A stretch of DNA of 64,000 bases from Pachyseris speciosa. Lineage: Eukaryota; Cnidaria; Anthozoa; Scleractinia; Pachyseridae. The DNA lies in assembly GCA_016490735.1 (NCBI GenBank), contig JAEMWC010000048.1:1188501-1252500 (forward strand), in the 5' to 3' direction. Below the pieces are notes generated by a model. It did not search any database. It worked only from the letters and a program-made list of their open reading frames with translations, and was not told the origin of the DNA. Below are positions 50,090 through 61,031 of this stretch, one piece after another (position 1 is the first letter of the stretch; each line of letters opens with the position of its first letter). The position numbers and the translations under genes were made by a program.

Positions 50090-52190
50090 GAAGAATGGTT
50101 GGCACAGAGGTACAGTGGGCACTGAGATACAGTGTGCACAGAGGAACAGTAAGCACAGAGGATCAATGGGCACAGAGGTACAGTGGGCACAGAGGAATAG
50201 CGGGCACAGAGGTGCAGTGGGCACAGAGGTACATTGGGCACAGAGGAACAGTGGGCACAGAGGTAAAGTGGGCACAGAGGTTCAGTGGGCACACAGGAAC
50301 AGTGGTCACAGAGGTACAGTAAGCACAGAGAAACGGTAAGCACGGAGGAACAGTGGGCACAGAGGAACAGCGGGCACAGAGGTACAGTGAGCACAGAGGT
50401 GCAGTGGGCACAAAGAAACAGTGGGCACAGAGGTACAGTGGGTACAGGGGAACAGTGGGCACAGAGGTACAGCAGGCACAGAGGTGCAGTGGGCACACAG
50501 GAACAGTGGGCACAGAGGTACAGTAAGCACAGAGGAACGGTAAGCACGAAGGAACAGTGGGCACAGAGGTACAGTGGGTACAGGGGAACAGTGGGCACAG
50601 GGGAACAGCGGGCACAGAGGTGCAGTGGGCACAGAGTAACAGTGGGCACAGAGGTACAGTGAGCACACAGGAACAGTGGGCACACAGGAACAGTGGTTCC
50701 AGAGGTACAGTAAGCACAGAGGAACGGTAAGCACGAAGGAACAGTGGGCACAGAGGTACAGTGGGTACAGGGGAACAGTGGGCACAGAGGAACAGCGGGC
50801 ACAGAGGTGCAGTGGGCACAGAGTAACAGTGGGCACAGAGGTACAGTGAGCACGCAGGAACAGTGGGCACACAGGAAAAGTGGCCCCACAGGAACAGTGG
50901 TCTCAGAGGTACAGTGGGCGCACAGGAATAGTGGGCACACCGGAATTGTGTGCACAGGAACAGTGGGCACAAAGGTAAAGTGGGTGCAGAGAAACAGTGG
51001 GCACTGAGATACAGTGTGCACAGAGGTACAGTGGGTACAGAGGTACAGTGTGCACGCAGGAACTGTGGGTACAGAGGAACAGTAAGCACAGAAGAACAGT
51101 GTGCACAGGGGGACAGTGGGCACACAGGAAAAATGCGCACACAGGAACAGTGGTCTCAGAGGTACAGTGGGCGCACAGGAATAGTGGGCACACAGGAATT
51201 GTGGGCACAGGAACAGTGGGCAGGAATTGTGGGCACAGGAACAGTGGGCAGGAATTGTGGGCTCAGAGGTAAAGTGGGTGCAGAGAAAAAGTGGGCACTG
51301 AGATACAGTGTGCACAGAGGAACAGTGGGCACAGAGGTACAGTGGGTACAGAGAAACAGTGGGCAAAGAGAAACAGTGGCCACAGAGGTACAGTGGGTAC
51401 AGAGGAACAGTGGGCACAGAGAAACAGTGGGCACAGAGGTAAAGTGGGCACAGAGGTGCAGTGGGCACAAAGGAACAGTGGGCACAGAGGTACAGTGGGC
51501 ACGGAGGAACAGTGGGCACAGAGGTGCAGTGGGCACAGAGGAACAGTTTGCACAGAGGTACAGTGGGTACAGAGGAACAGTGGGCACAGAGGTACAGTGG
51601 GCACAAAGGAATAGTGGGCACACAGGAACAGTGGGCAAATAGGAACAGTCGGCACAGAGGAACAGTGGGCACATAGTAACAGCGGGCACAGAGGAACAGT
51701 GGGCACAGAGGAACAGTGGGCACAGGGGAACAGTGGGCACAGAGGTACAGTGGGCACAGACTTACAGTGGGAACAGAGGAACAGTAGGCACAGTGGTACA
51801 TTGGGGACAGAGGAACAGTGGGCACAGAGCTACAGTGTGCACGCGTGAACTGTGGGCACAGGGGAACAGTAAGCACCGAAGAACAGTGGGCGCAGAGGGA
51901 CAGTGGGGACAGAGGAACAGGAAGCACAGAGAAAGAGTGGGCACAGAGGAACAGTAGGCACAAAGGAACGGTGGGCACAGAGGAACAATGGGCATGAAGG
52001 AACAGTAGGCACAGAGAGGAACATTGGGCACAGAGGAACAGAAAGTACAGAGGAACATAGGGCACAGCGGAGCAGTGGGCACAGAGGAACAGTGGGCACA
52101 GAGGGCCAGTAGGCACAGAGGGACACTGGGCACAGAGGAACGTTAGGCACAGGGAAACTGTGGGCACACAGGAACATAAAGCCCTGTGTG
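50090..52190. repeat. 2.1 kb minisatellite with a 17 bp unit
   Basis: About 120 units of GGGCACAGAGG(A/T)ACAGT with point variation and some shortened or lengthened units. Because 17 is not a multiple of three and the unit has no stop in any phase on the minus strand, long frames arise in every register (up to 700 residues, Pro-Leu-Cys-Ala-His rich). None is a real gene. Confidence 0.95.
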
Positions 52191-52349
52191 AATCGACTGA
52201 TTGAAAATGTATACATCGTGTTCATCCATGTTGAGCAGTCTTTCCAAAGCTGATCTACCGGTCCACTTATATTCGTGCTTAAAATTTGAGGGTTTTCGAA
52301 TACACCCAAATCGAGTCGATTCGTCTATGTTAGCAGACGAATCGTGTTA

Positions 52350-52760
52350 CCGGAAGTCGATTCGCGAGAGTAATAGACAGAGTACCGTTGAAAGGCAACG
52401 GGGAGGGTGGAATACGTTGTCGATTCGACTCGATTCGATCGATTCGTCTGTGTTGGCAGTCGAATCGTCTCACCGCAAGTCGATTCGCAAGAGTCTTAGA
52501 CTCATGATCAACACCGCTGCAAGGCAACAGGGAGGGTGGAATACGTTGTCGATTCGATTCGATCGAATCGATCGATTCGTCTGTATGGCAGTCGAATCGT
52601 CTCACCGGAAGTCGATTCGCGAGAGCCTTAGACTCAATACGACTGCAAAGCAACAGCGAGGGTGGAATACGTTGTCGGTTCGAATCGATCGATTCGTCTG
52701 TGTGGCAGTGGAATCGTCTCACCGGAAGTCGATTCGCGAGAGTCTTAGACACAATAGCGT
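52350..52760. repeat. Tandem repeat, about 117-132 bp unit, four copies
   Basis: GTCGATTCGCGAGAG (or CAAGAG) recurs at about 52356, 52479, 52611 and 52728. Each unit also holds GGGAGGGTGGAATACGTTGT and a self-complementary cluster of ATCGATTCG/CGAATCGAT. Both strands show open frames, again by repetition. Confidence 0.88.
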
Positions 52761-53214
52761 TTCTTAAGTTATTTGGATACCCAAAATGACCATAGTTAGA
52801 AACAAAGCGTTTAAATGAGCACTCGCAGAGAAAACCCCGGCAACCTATACATTTTCTGAAAGCTTAATATTTTTAGAATTCAATGTCAAGATCAAAATTT
52901 TAGAAAAAGAAAACGCGTAATATATATTAAGAGGAAAAGTGAATCCAAGGCTTCGCCTTAATCACGTTCGTTTCCCCCACGCGAGAATTTGGAGCGACAC
53001 GGTTGACATCGGAAATGTTTCCTCACACTTCGCCCTCAAAAGAGGTGTCTGCGATTTTTCCATTTTTTCTTCGTTTTTTCCCTACACTCCCCTAAGATTG
53101 ATACTAAAAGTGTTCACGTATCCTTCCACAAAACAGGCCATAAATTTAAACTGAAGCGAATTTCAAAAAAGCCGACAGCTTTTTGCAAAGGACGTATCTT
53201 AAAACATTCGTGCC

Positions 53215-53946
53215 GGTTTGCAGCCTAATCGTCGGAGGATGCGGGAAAACGAGCTTAAAATGTTCACCTTTCACCGAGATTTTATTTTATAGAGAAAAAG
53301 ACGGAAAACCATTTCCCAGCTTGATACTAGTGCGTCTGGGTGTTACGAATCTGCTCATTGTGAAAGAGTAAATGACTCTCTTCTAGCTTCTCGCCATCCA
53401 GTTACTTTAATAATTTTTCATGATTAAAATATGAGCCGCAATCGATTGAAGCGAGACTGTGTGCACGGTCATCGCCGAAGGGTATTCTGTCGCTCCTTCG
53501 CCGTTTGGGCTCCTTTGCCGATGTAAATGGACACCGCGACTTTTTCTTGCGCTTTCGCGAGGACATCACGTCAATAAACAGGTTTGCAGCCTAATCGTCG
53601 GAGGATGCGGGAAAACGAGCTTAAAATGTTCACCTTTCACCGAGATTTTATTTTATAGAGAAAAAGACGGAAAACCATTTCCCAGCTTGATACTAGTGCG
53701 TCTGGGTGTTACGAATCTGCTCATTGTGAAAGAGTAAATGACTCTCTTCTAGCTTCTCGCCATCCAGTTACTTTAATAATTTTTCATGATTAAAATATGA
53801 GCCGCAATCGATTGAAGCGAGACTGTGTGCACGGTCATCGCCGAAGGGTATTCTGTCGCTCCTTCGCCGTTTGGGCTCCTTTGCCGATGTAAATGGACAC
53901 CGCGACTTTTTCTTGCGCTTTCGCGAGGACATCACGTCAATAAACA
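53215..53946. repeat. Tandem duplication, 366 bp unit, two copies
   Basis: 53215-53580 is repeated at 53581-53946 with no difference that I can see by eye. On the minus strand each copy holds the same short frame MSSRKRKKKSRCPFTSAKEP..., about 54 residues, ending in the unit. No family recognised. Confidence 0.9.
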
Positions 53947-54401
53947 CAGTAGAGCTAAGATAATTTTTCTCGAAAAAGTAATGATACCGAAGGCGATTAG
54001 AAGGAAGGCTTGGGTGCACGCTTGTTTTATTGTGATGAAATGCACGGCTACGAGTTCATATAACACGCGACTTGCGGTGAATATTAGTTTATAGCGGCGA
54101 CAGAACTGTTGGCAGAAACTTGTCAGCGCATAATTAGCCATAACAGCATCACAAAAATAGTTTTTCGTAATTCTTTTAAAAAGTAAAACAGCTTTTCTTC
54201 CCGTTGTTTTTGCAAAAATGTTCATTCTACTCTAACTGAGTCGATCATGAAAAATCTGGTATTTTCGATTTCCGGACAAAATCCGGGTATCCTGATACCT
54301 TAAAAACAGCAAGATTCCCTTCGTCGTCAACTGAAGGTCTTATTTTCTTATCAACTTGCTTTCATGGAGCGCTGTTTTTAGTCTTTCAGTTCACAATATT
54401 T

Positions 54402-54656
54402 ACGAGGAAACATAAAGATGGAAACTGTTTAGACAACAGCCTTACTTCGCTAACAACGATTCTAAACAACGTTGATCCCACTGACTGTTTGTAACGGGTT
54501 GATCACCACATCAGGATCAAAAATATCTCAACGAAACAACAGTATTTATATTTGATTCAGCTCAAATGACTTACCCGAGTAAGGATTCCAAAGCAGTTCC
54601 TTTTCCAATTGAGTTTCTAAGCACTCGCAAACGTTTTATTGGAAGCAAAATAAGCC
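54402..54656 (+). repeat. Dispersed direct repeat, copy 1
   Basis: About 255 bp (ACGAGGAAACATAAAGATGG through GGAAGCAAAATAAGCC), repeated at 55569-55824 with a few substitutions. The 0.9 kb between them contains an unrecognised stretch and two SINEs. Confidence 0.88.
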
Positions 54657-55087
54657 AAAGCTGTAGAAACGCATTTTTAAGTACTTTATGGTGTTTGAAG
54701 TCTGTTTAAAGTGATGTTTTGATTAGCTAGAAAACTTTGATCTGTTCGGATTCCCTAGCTGAAATGTTACTTGTCCGAAAACTTAAGGCAACAAAATGTT
54801 TCTTTGAGAAAATACTAGCTGAAATGAACTTTCTAGGGAACCTTTTTTTCTTTCCGAAAATGCTAGCTGGCGTTTTATACTGCCAAAGCAGCAATAACGA
54901 CCTTTTCGAAAACCTCAGGGTTTATGATTTACACATAACGAATCTTTTAGGCCACGTTTTAGTTACGAAAATCCGAGTGCACTCTTTAATCGATGCCGAA
55001 CGCCTTAGGCGAACTACCCTCCAACGAACAGATATCTATCGAAACTTGTCGTTGGGTGCCCCTGAATTCCGACTATTAATATTCCAA

Positions 55088-55222
55088 CATGAATAATATA
55101 TGAAATAAATCATACATGAACTGCGGAAATGAAATCAAATCAAGAATGATCCTCGCAGTTGTAAACGCAATTGATGCAATTGCGAAAAGAAGCCTGAAAA
55201 AAAAATTCAGGACTTCACCGGT

Positions 55223-55255
<33 letters not shown>

Positions 55256-55256
55256 T

Positions 55257-55282
<26 letters not shown>
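55088..55282 (-). mobile_element. tRNA-derived SINE, copy 1 of a tandem pair
   Basis: Minus strand head GGCTTCATAGCTCAGTTGG with box A, GCACCGGTATCGC anticodon arm and box B GGTTCAAACAC. Body TTTTTTTTTCAGGCTTCTTT, CAATTGCATCAATTGCG and TTTCCGCAGTTCATGTATG. Better-preserved relatives of the 26641 head. Confidence 0.82.
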
Positions 55283-55297
<15 letters not shown>

Positions 55298-55344
55298 AGG
55301 TCAATTATGGGTTCATATCTTCCCGTGAAAGAAATGAATATGAA

Positions 55345-55507
55345 TGATATATGAAATAAAACATACATGAACTGCGGAAATGAAATCAAATGAAGAATGA
55401 TCCTCGCAGTTGTGAACGCAATTTATGCAATTGCGAAAAGAAGCCTGAAAAAAAAATTCAGGACTTCAACGGTGTTTGAACCCTTGACCTCGCGATACCG
55501 GTGCGAT

Positions 55508-55533
<26 letters not shown>
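55345..55533 (-). mobile_element. tRNA-derived SINE, copy 2 of a tandem pair
   Basis: Same structure and orientation as 55088-55282, with substitutions (AACGGTGTTTGAACCCTTG in box B on the plus strand). The spacer ATTATGGGTTC(A/G) appears after each head, so the duplicated unit is longer than the SINE itself. Confidence 0.82.
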
Positions 55534-55545
<12 letters not shown>

Positions 55546-55568
55546 GGCGGGCCAATTATGGGTTCGTA

Positions 55569-55824
55569 ACGAGGAAACATGAAGATGGAAACTGTTTAGA
55601 CAACAGCCTTACTTCGCTAACAACGATTCTAAACAACGTTGATTCCACTGACTGTTTGTAACGGGTTGATCACCACATCAGGATCAAAAATATCTCAACG
55701 AAACAACAGTATTTATATTTGATTCAGCTCAAATGACTTACCCGAATAAGGATTCCAAAGCAGTTCCCTTTTCCAATTGAGCTTCTAAACACTCGCAAAC
55801 GTTTTATTGGAAGCAAAATAAGCC
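55569..55824 (+). repeat. Dispersed direct repeat, copy 2
   Basis: Second copy of 54402-54656. It starts directly after the spacer of the second SINE (GGGTTCGTA|ACGAGG). Confidence 0.88.
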
Positions 55825-56931
55825 TTCAGCAGAGTTCGTGCTCTAAGAGTTACATCTGGCAATAATTACTCAAGCAAAACTGACTGATGCTTTCATATAT
55901 AATTTTACCACATGAGCCACGTGTCAACATATTGCAATTATAATTTGTGGAATACAGTCCCCATGTCGACTTAATCGAAATTCAGTTCCAGAATGGCACG
56001 TAGCGGGACCAAATTATCCCTAACTTTTTATTTTCACCGTCATAATTTAACAAACTTTCCGTTATTTAACCACATTACCTGTATATTGGCTGCCACAGTT
56101 GAATTCCTTTCGGCTTCACTTAATTTTAGCAGGCTTGTCTGTGCATAAAATAAAATCCTAGCCACTGTTAAAATAACACGCCTGGTTTTACCAGCACAAG
56201 CAAACTCCAAAACGAAAGTCGAGTGTACCTGTTCAATTTGACAGTTCTGATGGTCATCGGTTTCTGATGGTTTTTTCGGTGTTTTAAAATGAGCTAATTA
56301 CGTTTATGTAGACGTCCGCACACGCACGTTTCAACTACGAGGTAGTTAAGTTGGTCAACAGTTGATTCTTGTTGACTTAAGGTGATTCGTCACAACAGGC
56401 GAGTTTCGGATTGTGGAAAAGAAAAGAACCACGTCGAGGTTCAGGGGAATCATTTTCGATTTCCTTTGTTGTTAACAAAAAAGTATGCAAATTATTCATC
56501 TGAACCTCGACTTGGTTCTTTTGTCCTTCCACTATTCAAAACTAGCTTATTGCATGGCGTATCCTTACTGCGCATAATTTATAATTATGGCATCATTTGG
56601 CTCGCTCTCGTGGGCGCGCACATTAGAAACGTGGCGTATTTGCCTAGACATTAGGTTTTGTCAGCCAAAATTTTCCCTTTGTTGTCGTGTTGCAAAGAAA
56701 CCAGCACGGTGCCCACTGTAACAGAACCTTTTCGAGGGTTTCACTTCCATTGCTAAGCGAGAGGTGCCCTGACACCTTCCGGGATCTTTTCTACATCGTT
56801 AAGGGACATGGCTTTTGTTGTAAATCTTGACTCATTTCGTTACAGGCAGAACTCAAAGCTCTTACTGACAGGCGAATTGTCATATGCGAATTCCGACCAT
56901 TAATATTCGAACATGAATAATATAATATATA
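55825..56931. other. Intergenic stretch with a short inverted repeat
   Basis: AAGAACCACGTCGAGGTTCAG (about 56423-56443) and CTGAACCTCGACTTGGTTCTT (about 56501-56522) form a 100 bp foldback. The end (about 56889-56931) repeats 55062-55095, GAATTCCGACTATTAATATT-like, just before repeat copy A. No genes recognised. Confidence 0.55.
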
Positions 56932-59915
56932 TATTTAGCCAAGCCTAAAAGCGGAGCTCCAAAAGCATTCTTTTTCTACTGGCATTTACATATAGGCTGC
57001 TCGTCATATCACCCATCTGACCTCACTCAAGCTACAGACCCAATGCTGTAAAAAATAGTATGGAAAGGTGATCTGAGCCAGTGGCACAGTGGATTTGGAC
57101 CTCCCGTGGATTTGCACTCTCCAGTCCAGATCTGCTTGTGGATCAGATTTGGACCCCCTAGTCCAGAACTGCTTGCAGATATGAATCCCCTTTTACGGAT
57201 TTGGACCCCCACCCCTCCTTAAAACAAGCGTTCTATTGAGTAAGGTAAAATAAATTCCTTTCCAAACTGAGTTTGGAGATGTTAAAAAAGCAAAATAAAA
57301 ATGTTGAGGTAGGGTTTTTTAAAAATAATCTTTAATACTTTGTGTGAAAAAGAACCTGCAACGCTAGTTTTCATCTATAAATTTTTAAAACAAAACATTG
57401 CTTAACATCTCAGAGCAATACCTAAGGACAGGTCTGTTTCCCCGTTCAACTGTAGGCAACTTAGTTACATACTTAGCTACTTAGGTATGGTTTAGAGCCA
57501 CTAGAAATTGGTGGAGAAGCCTGGTGATTGCTCCTTGGAATCAGTATCACATCAGATATATAGTGATTCAGATCATCACTTCATAATGAATGCAATTTCA
57601 ATTATCCACAGCCTCCCATGAGACAGTCAGAAATCGGAAATTGTGTATCCTCTGGATATATGTATGCCTCACAAAAATTATGAAAGAAAGATACATGGAA
57701 ATCAATAAAAAAATATTTAGGTGCCATGAATTAAGACCAAGATATTTCTTTTGATCAATTACTTCTTGACCTTACTATCACACACAAAAAAACTGCTTGC
57801 TAACATTAATCTCATCACTCAATGCACCTACAGTGTTTTCAAAAAGAAATCCAGCTGCTCTTCTGGCCAGTTAAGTGCAAGACCAAACAACTTGATAATA
57901 AAATATTGGGCATTTGGTTGATACCACTATCAAGGTGATTCATCAAAGCAAAAGTGCTGGAAATCTGTGTTAGCCATCTTAACTTGATCTTAACATACTT
58001 CATCAAACATCAGAGATTCCATTAAACATTAATGCCAAATGTCATCCAAACATCCCACAAGATTGGTGTGACCAGCTACTAACAAAATTAATTGAAAGAC
58101 TGTATGCAGGCGAAGGAAGTCCAAAGGATGTGTACATTGATGAGAAAGAGCTTACTTTAAGTTTAATTTTAAGTTTTAAGTTTAATAATACTTTGTCATG
58201 CGAATACAACTAAGTTGATACAAAACAAAAAGTGCATGACTGGAGAATAATTGGGAGAAACTAAATTCCCATACAAAGAATGAAAGAATATTATCTATTA
58301 TTCCTGCCATATAAATGGCCCTAATATTACACATTCTAAAAACTAAGAGGTGAAATTTAAACGTGGCCCAAAGCTAACCTAATCAAATTAAATCAAATAC
58401 TTGTCTCTTACAAGTCACCCCTGATTTGAGATTGAAACTAAAAATTATGAAGTAATCCAAAGCAAACCTAATTAAATTACATACTTGTCACTCACAAGCT
58501 ACATCTGATTTAAAATTGACACTAATAATGTAATAGATAGGACTTAAAACTGCTTAAAGAAGGTGCATGCATGATGTTCGATGGAACACCATTCCAGTCT
58601 GTTATGTAGCGATTAAAAAAAGAAAAGCTGAAGGCCATATATATATTTAGCCACGCCAAGCCTAGAATCGGAGCTGCACACCCTCACCGAGCAACTTCGC
58701 AAGGGTTTATTTGGGCCAGTTTAATTTGTGTCCAAAACAAATTGAGCAGCAGCAGGGAAAACGAAGAGTTTTCGATAGTAAACGTTTGCAAAAAAAAAGA
58801 AAAAAAAAGGTAGACATTCTTGAGTCCTAACTACTTTCAGATGAAAGCGTAAAGGGATTCAAAGCGGATCAAAAAAAAAAACAAACAAACAATACAAGCG
58901 AACAAAGTACGATGCCGGCGAGTGTTTTGCTCGAAGAAGGAGAAGGTGGAGAAATTAAACAAGACTAGCTAGTAATTAAAATAGCTTGTACTGATAAAGC
59001 TAGGAAAATCGGTATTTATTTTGACATAAATGGCCCTAGAAAAGAAAATAAAGGGTACAACTTCTTCGTTTACAGCAGTCAACAGGAATTGACCGCGGTT
59101 CAGAAACAACAGAACAAACATATTACAAGAAAACAAAGCACAATACGAATAATATTTCTTCGAAGATTCTTGGAGAAGGTGGAGAAATTAGACAAGTAAC
59201 AAAAATATCTTGTATTAAGCTACAAAAATTGCTTAGCAAATTTGACATAAATGTCCGTAGAAAAGACAAAAAAGAGGTCCGCACCTGATCGTTTAGAGCA
59301 GTCAACAGGAATCACTGAGACAGCAATCACTCGGAATGCGACAGAGCCGAATAATAGAGCCATTTCTCACAAAACACTTAAGTGCTTTGATAGTTTTACT
59401 GTTACTTCCCATGTCTTCCGAAGAACCTTCTTCAATTAATGATTCTCAGTGGCAAAACATCATCCAGATAACGAAGAAAGCGCTTGCCAAACCAAACGAG
59501 CATTTCTCTCGCAGACCCGTCCACTATAAAATTTATCAAAACCAGCCAGCCAGTCAACCCATTTCGCTGTTTTTAACATCCAAACGCTGATTCTTACCGG
59601 TTCAAACAAATTAAGCCGACATGTTTAAAGACGGCGAAACTTTATTGTTGTTTTCAGGCTGCTTTCGACGAAGATCTCTTATAGACTTTTCTCAAATGGC
59701 GAGTGAAGCGCGCTGGGTTTTGACTGTTTTGACAGCATTTTGACAAGTTAATATCAGATTTTGAGAAATGCACATGCACATGCATTTGATCGGAATTTTT
59801 GTTTTTACTCGAGCTTGAGTTTCCGCCTTTAATCCTTAATTTTACGAGGACTCATTGCGATTACGTGCTATTAAGATAAGAGCAAAAGTTTGTTAACGCT
59901 ATTGAGGAACCAAGG
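56932..59915 (+). repeat. Family R, copy A
   Basis: Opens ATATATTTAGCCAAGCCTAA and is colinear with copy B to the window end. It holds the empty site for the 666 bp MITE near 57460, a minus-strand LINE C-terminus remnant (58522-58614), an inner TTTAGCCACGCCAAGCC motif near 58646 and a conserved 59-codon frame (MSSEEPSSINDSQWQNIIQI..., 59411-59590). Real coding status of that frame is unknown. Confidence 0.85.
58522..58614 (-). pseudogene. LINE C-terminus remnant in copy A
   Basis: Same 31-codon fragment as at 581-673, reverse orientation relative to the window, as expected from the inversion of the host repeat. Confidence 0.65.
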
Positions 59916-60876
59916 TCGAAAAACAGTCAGCCAAGCCGAGTAAAAACACTCGTTCGCTTGCAAAGAAAACAACGTAACAAAAGAAACAAAACAATTCAAC
60001 TACTTCTTTGCGTCCGAAACGAGTACAGATGATTGTTATTTATACCCATTCGAGAGAAAAAAATACAAGTTTGATTCCTGAACAAAAGTAACAAGGATTA
60101 AACCAAATGTTAAGCTTCTAGTTATTTAATTTACCTCACTGTCCTGTGTTGTAAAAGGTTTCTACCACTTGAAAATACGTAAGCTTCAGTAAAGTAAAAA
60201 CAAGCATCCACAAAAATAGCAAACGGTTTGTCCAAAGAAAGAGCTTCTTCCACAGAGTTTGAGCTACTCATTCCTCCCATTAATACCGATGAACTGTTAA
60301 GTGACTTTTCTTGGTGAGATGCAAGATGCCGCGGTGAAGTGAAAGCCCTTGAATCGTTGAATTATACTGTTTTCAACCGCACAATCTTTGAACCTTTTCC
60401 TGAGAAAAATCTTTCGTCCTTCCTTTCATCACTTTAAAATTCACCTTCTGGAGTATCTTTTGACAAGTTCTTGATTTTTATGCTTTTTACGCTACGCGAA
60501 AGACAACTTCGATCGAAGAAGATGAAGTTGTTTTGCTCGAAATAAAGAAACCAACTGAATGTGAAATTACCAGCCGCAGAAAGCGCGCGAAAAATTTTAA
60601 CGGCCTCGATTTGGTGTGGGTGTCCACACCTTGCTTGAGCCTGCGATCCAATCGAAAGCAAGCACCTGGTCAGCGATCAACTTCAAAAAAACAGCTGACC
60701 TCGATGAGGTCTTAACTTGAGCCCGCGATATGGTCACGTTACACTGGTCAGCATATACCTTGTTTTGACAGCTGTCAATTGGCTATAAGATGGATGTCCA
60801 GTATCAAAGACGTACACTGTAAAGTAGCTGGTCAGCTGGTCCAGGTGGAGTATGGCCGCCATGTTGGATTATTATG

Positions 60877-60907
<31 letters not shown>

Positions 60908-60957
60908 GACTCCGTCGTCGTGCGTACGCGACCACGAGCAATACCGCTAGCCATTTT

Positions 60958-60989
<32 letters not shown>

Positions 60990-61031
60990 AGGTATGGTGC
61001 TACGCTTGGCGGCCCTTCGGGCAGTCGGAGC
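59916..61031. other. Spacer between copies A and B
   Basis: No gene or repeat family recognised. Short overlapping frames at 60434-60715 on both strands have no known domain. An ATTATTATTAGG run and GC-richer DNA (CGACTCCGTCGTCGTGCG) precede copy B. Confidence 0.4.

Noticed and set aside
50065..52167. 700-residue minus-strand frame rich in Pro-Leu-Cys-Ala-His
   Set aside because: It is a by-product of a 17 bp minisatellite with no stop in any phase; comparable frames occur in the other registers and on the other strand.
54737..55096. 119-residue frame with repeated LAEM segments
   Set aside because: No recognisable domain, repetition of a TAGCTGAAATG phrase explains the pattern, and it runs into SINE sequence.
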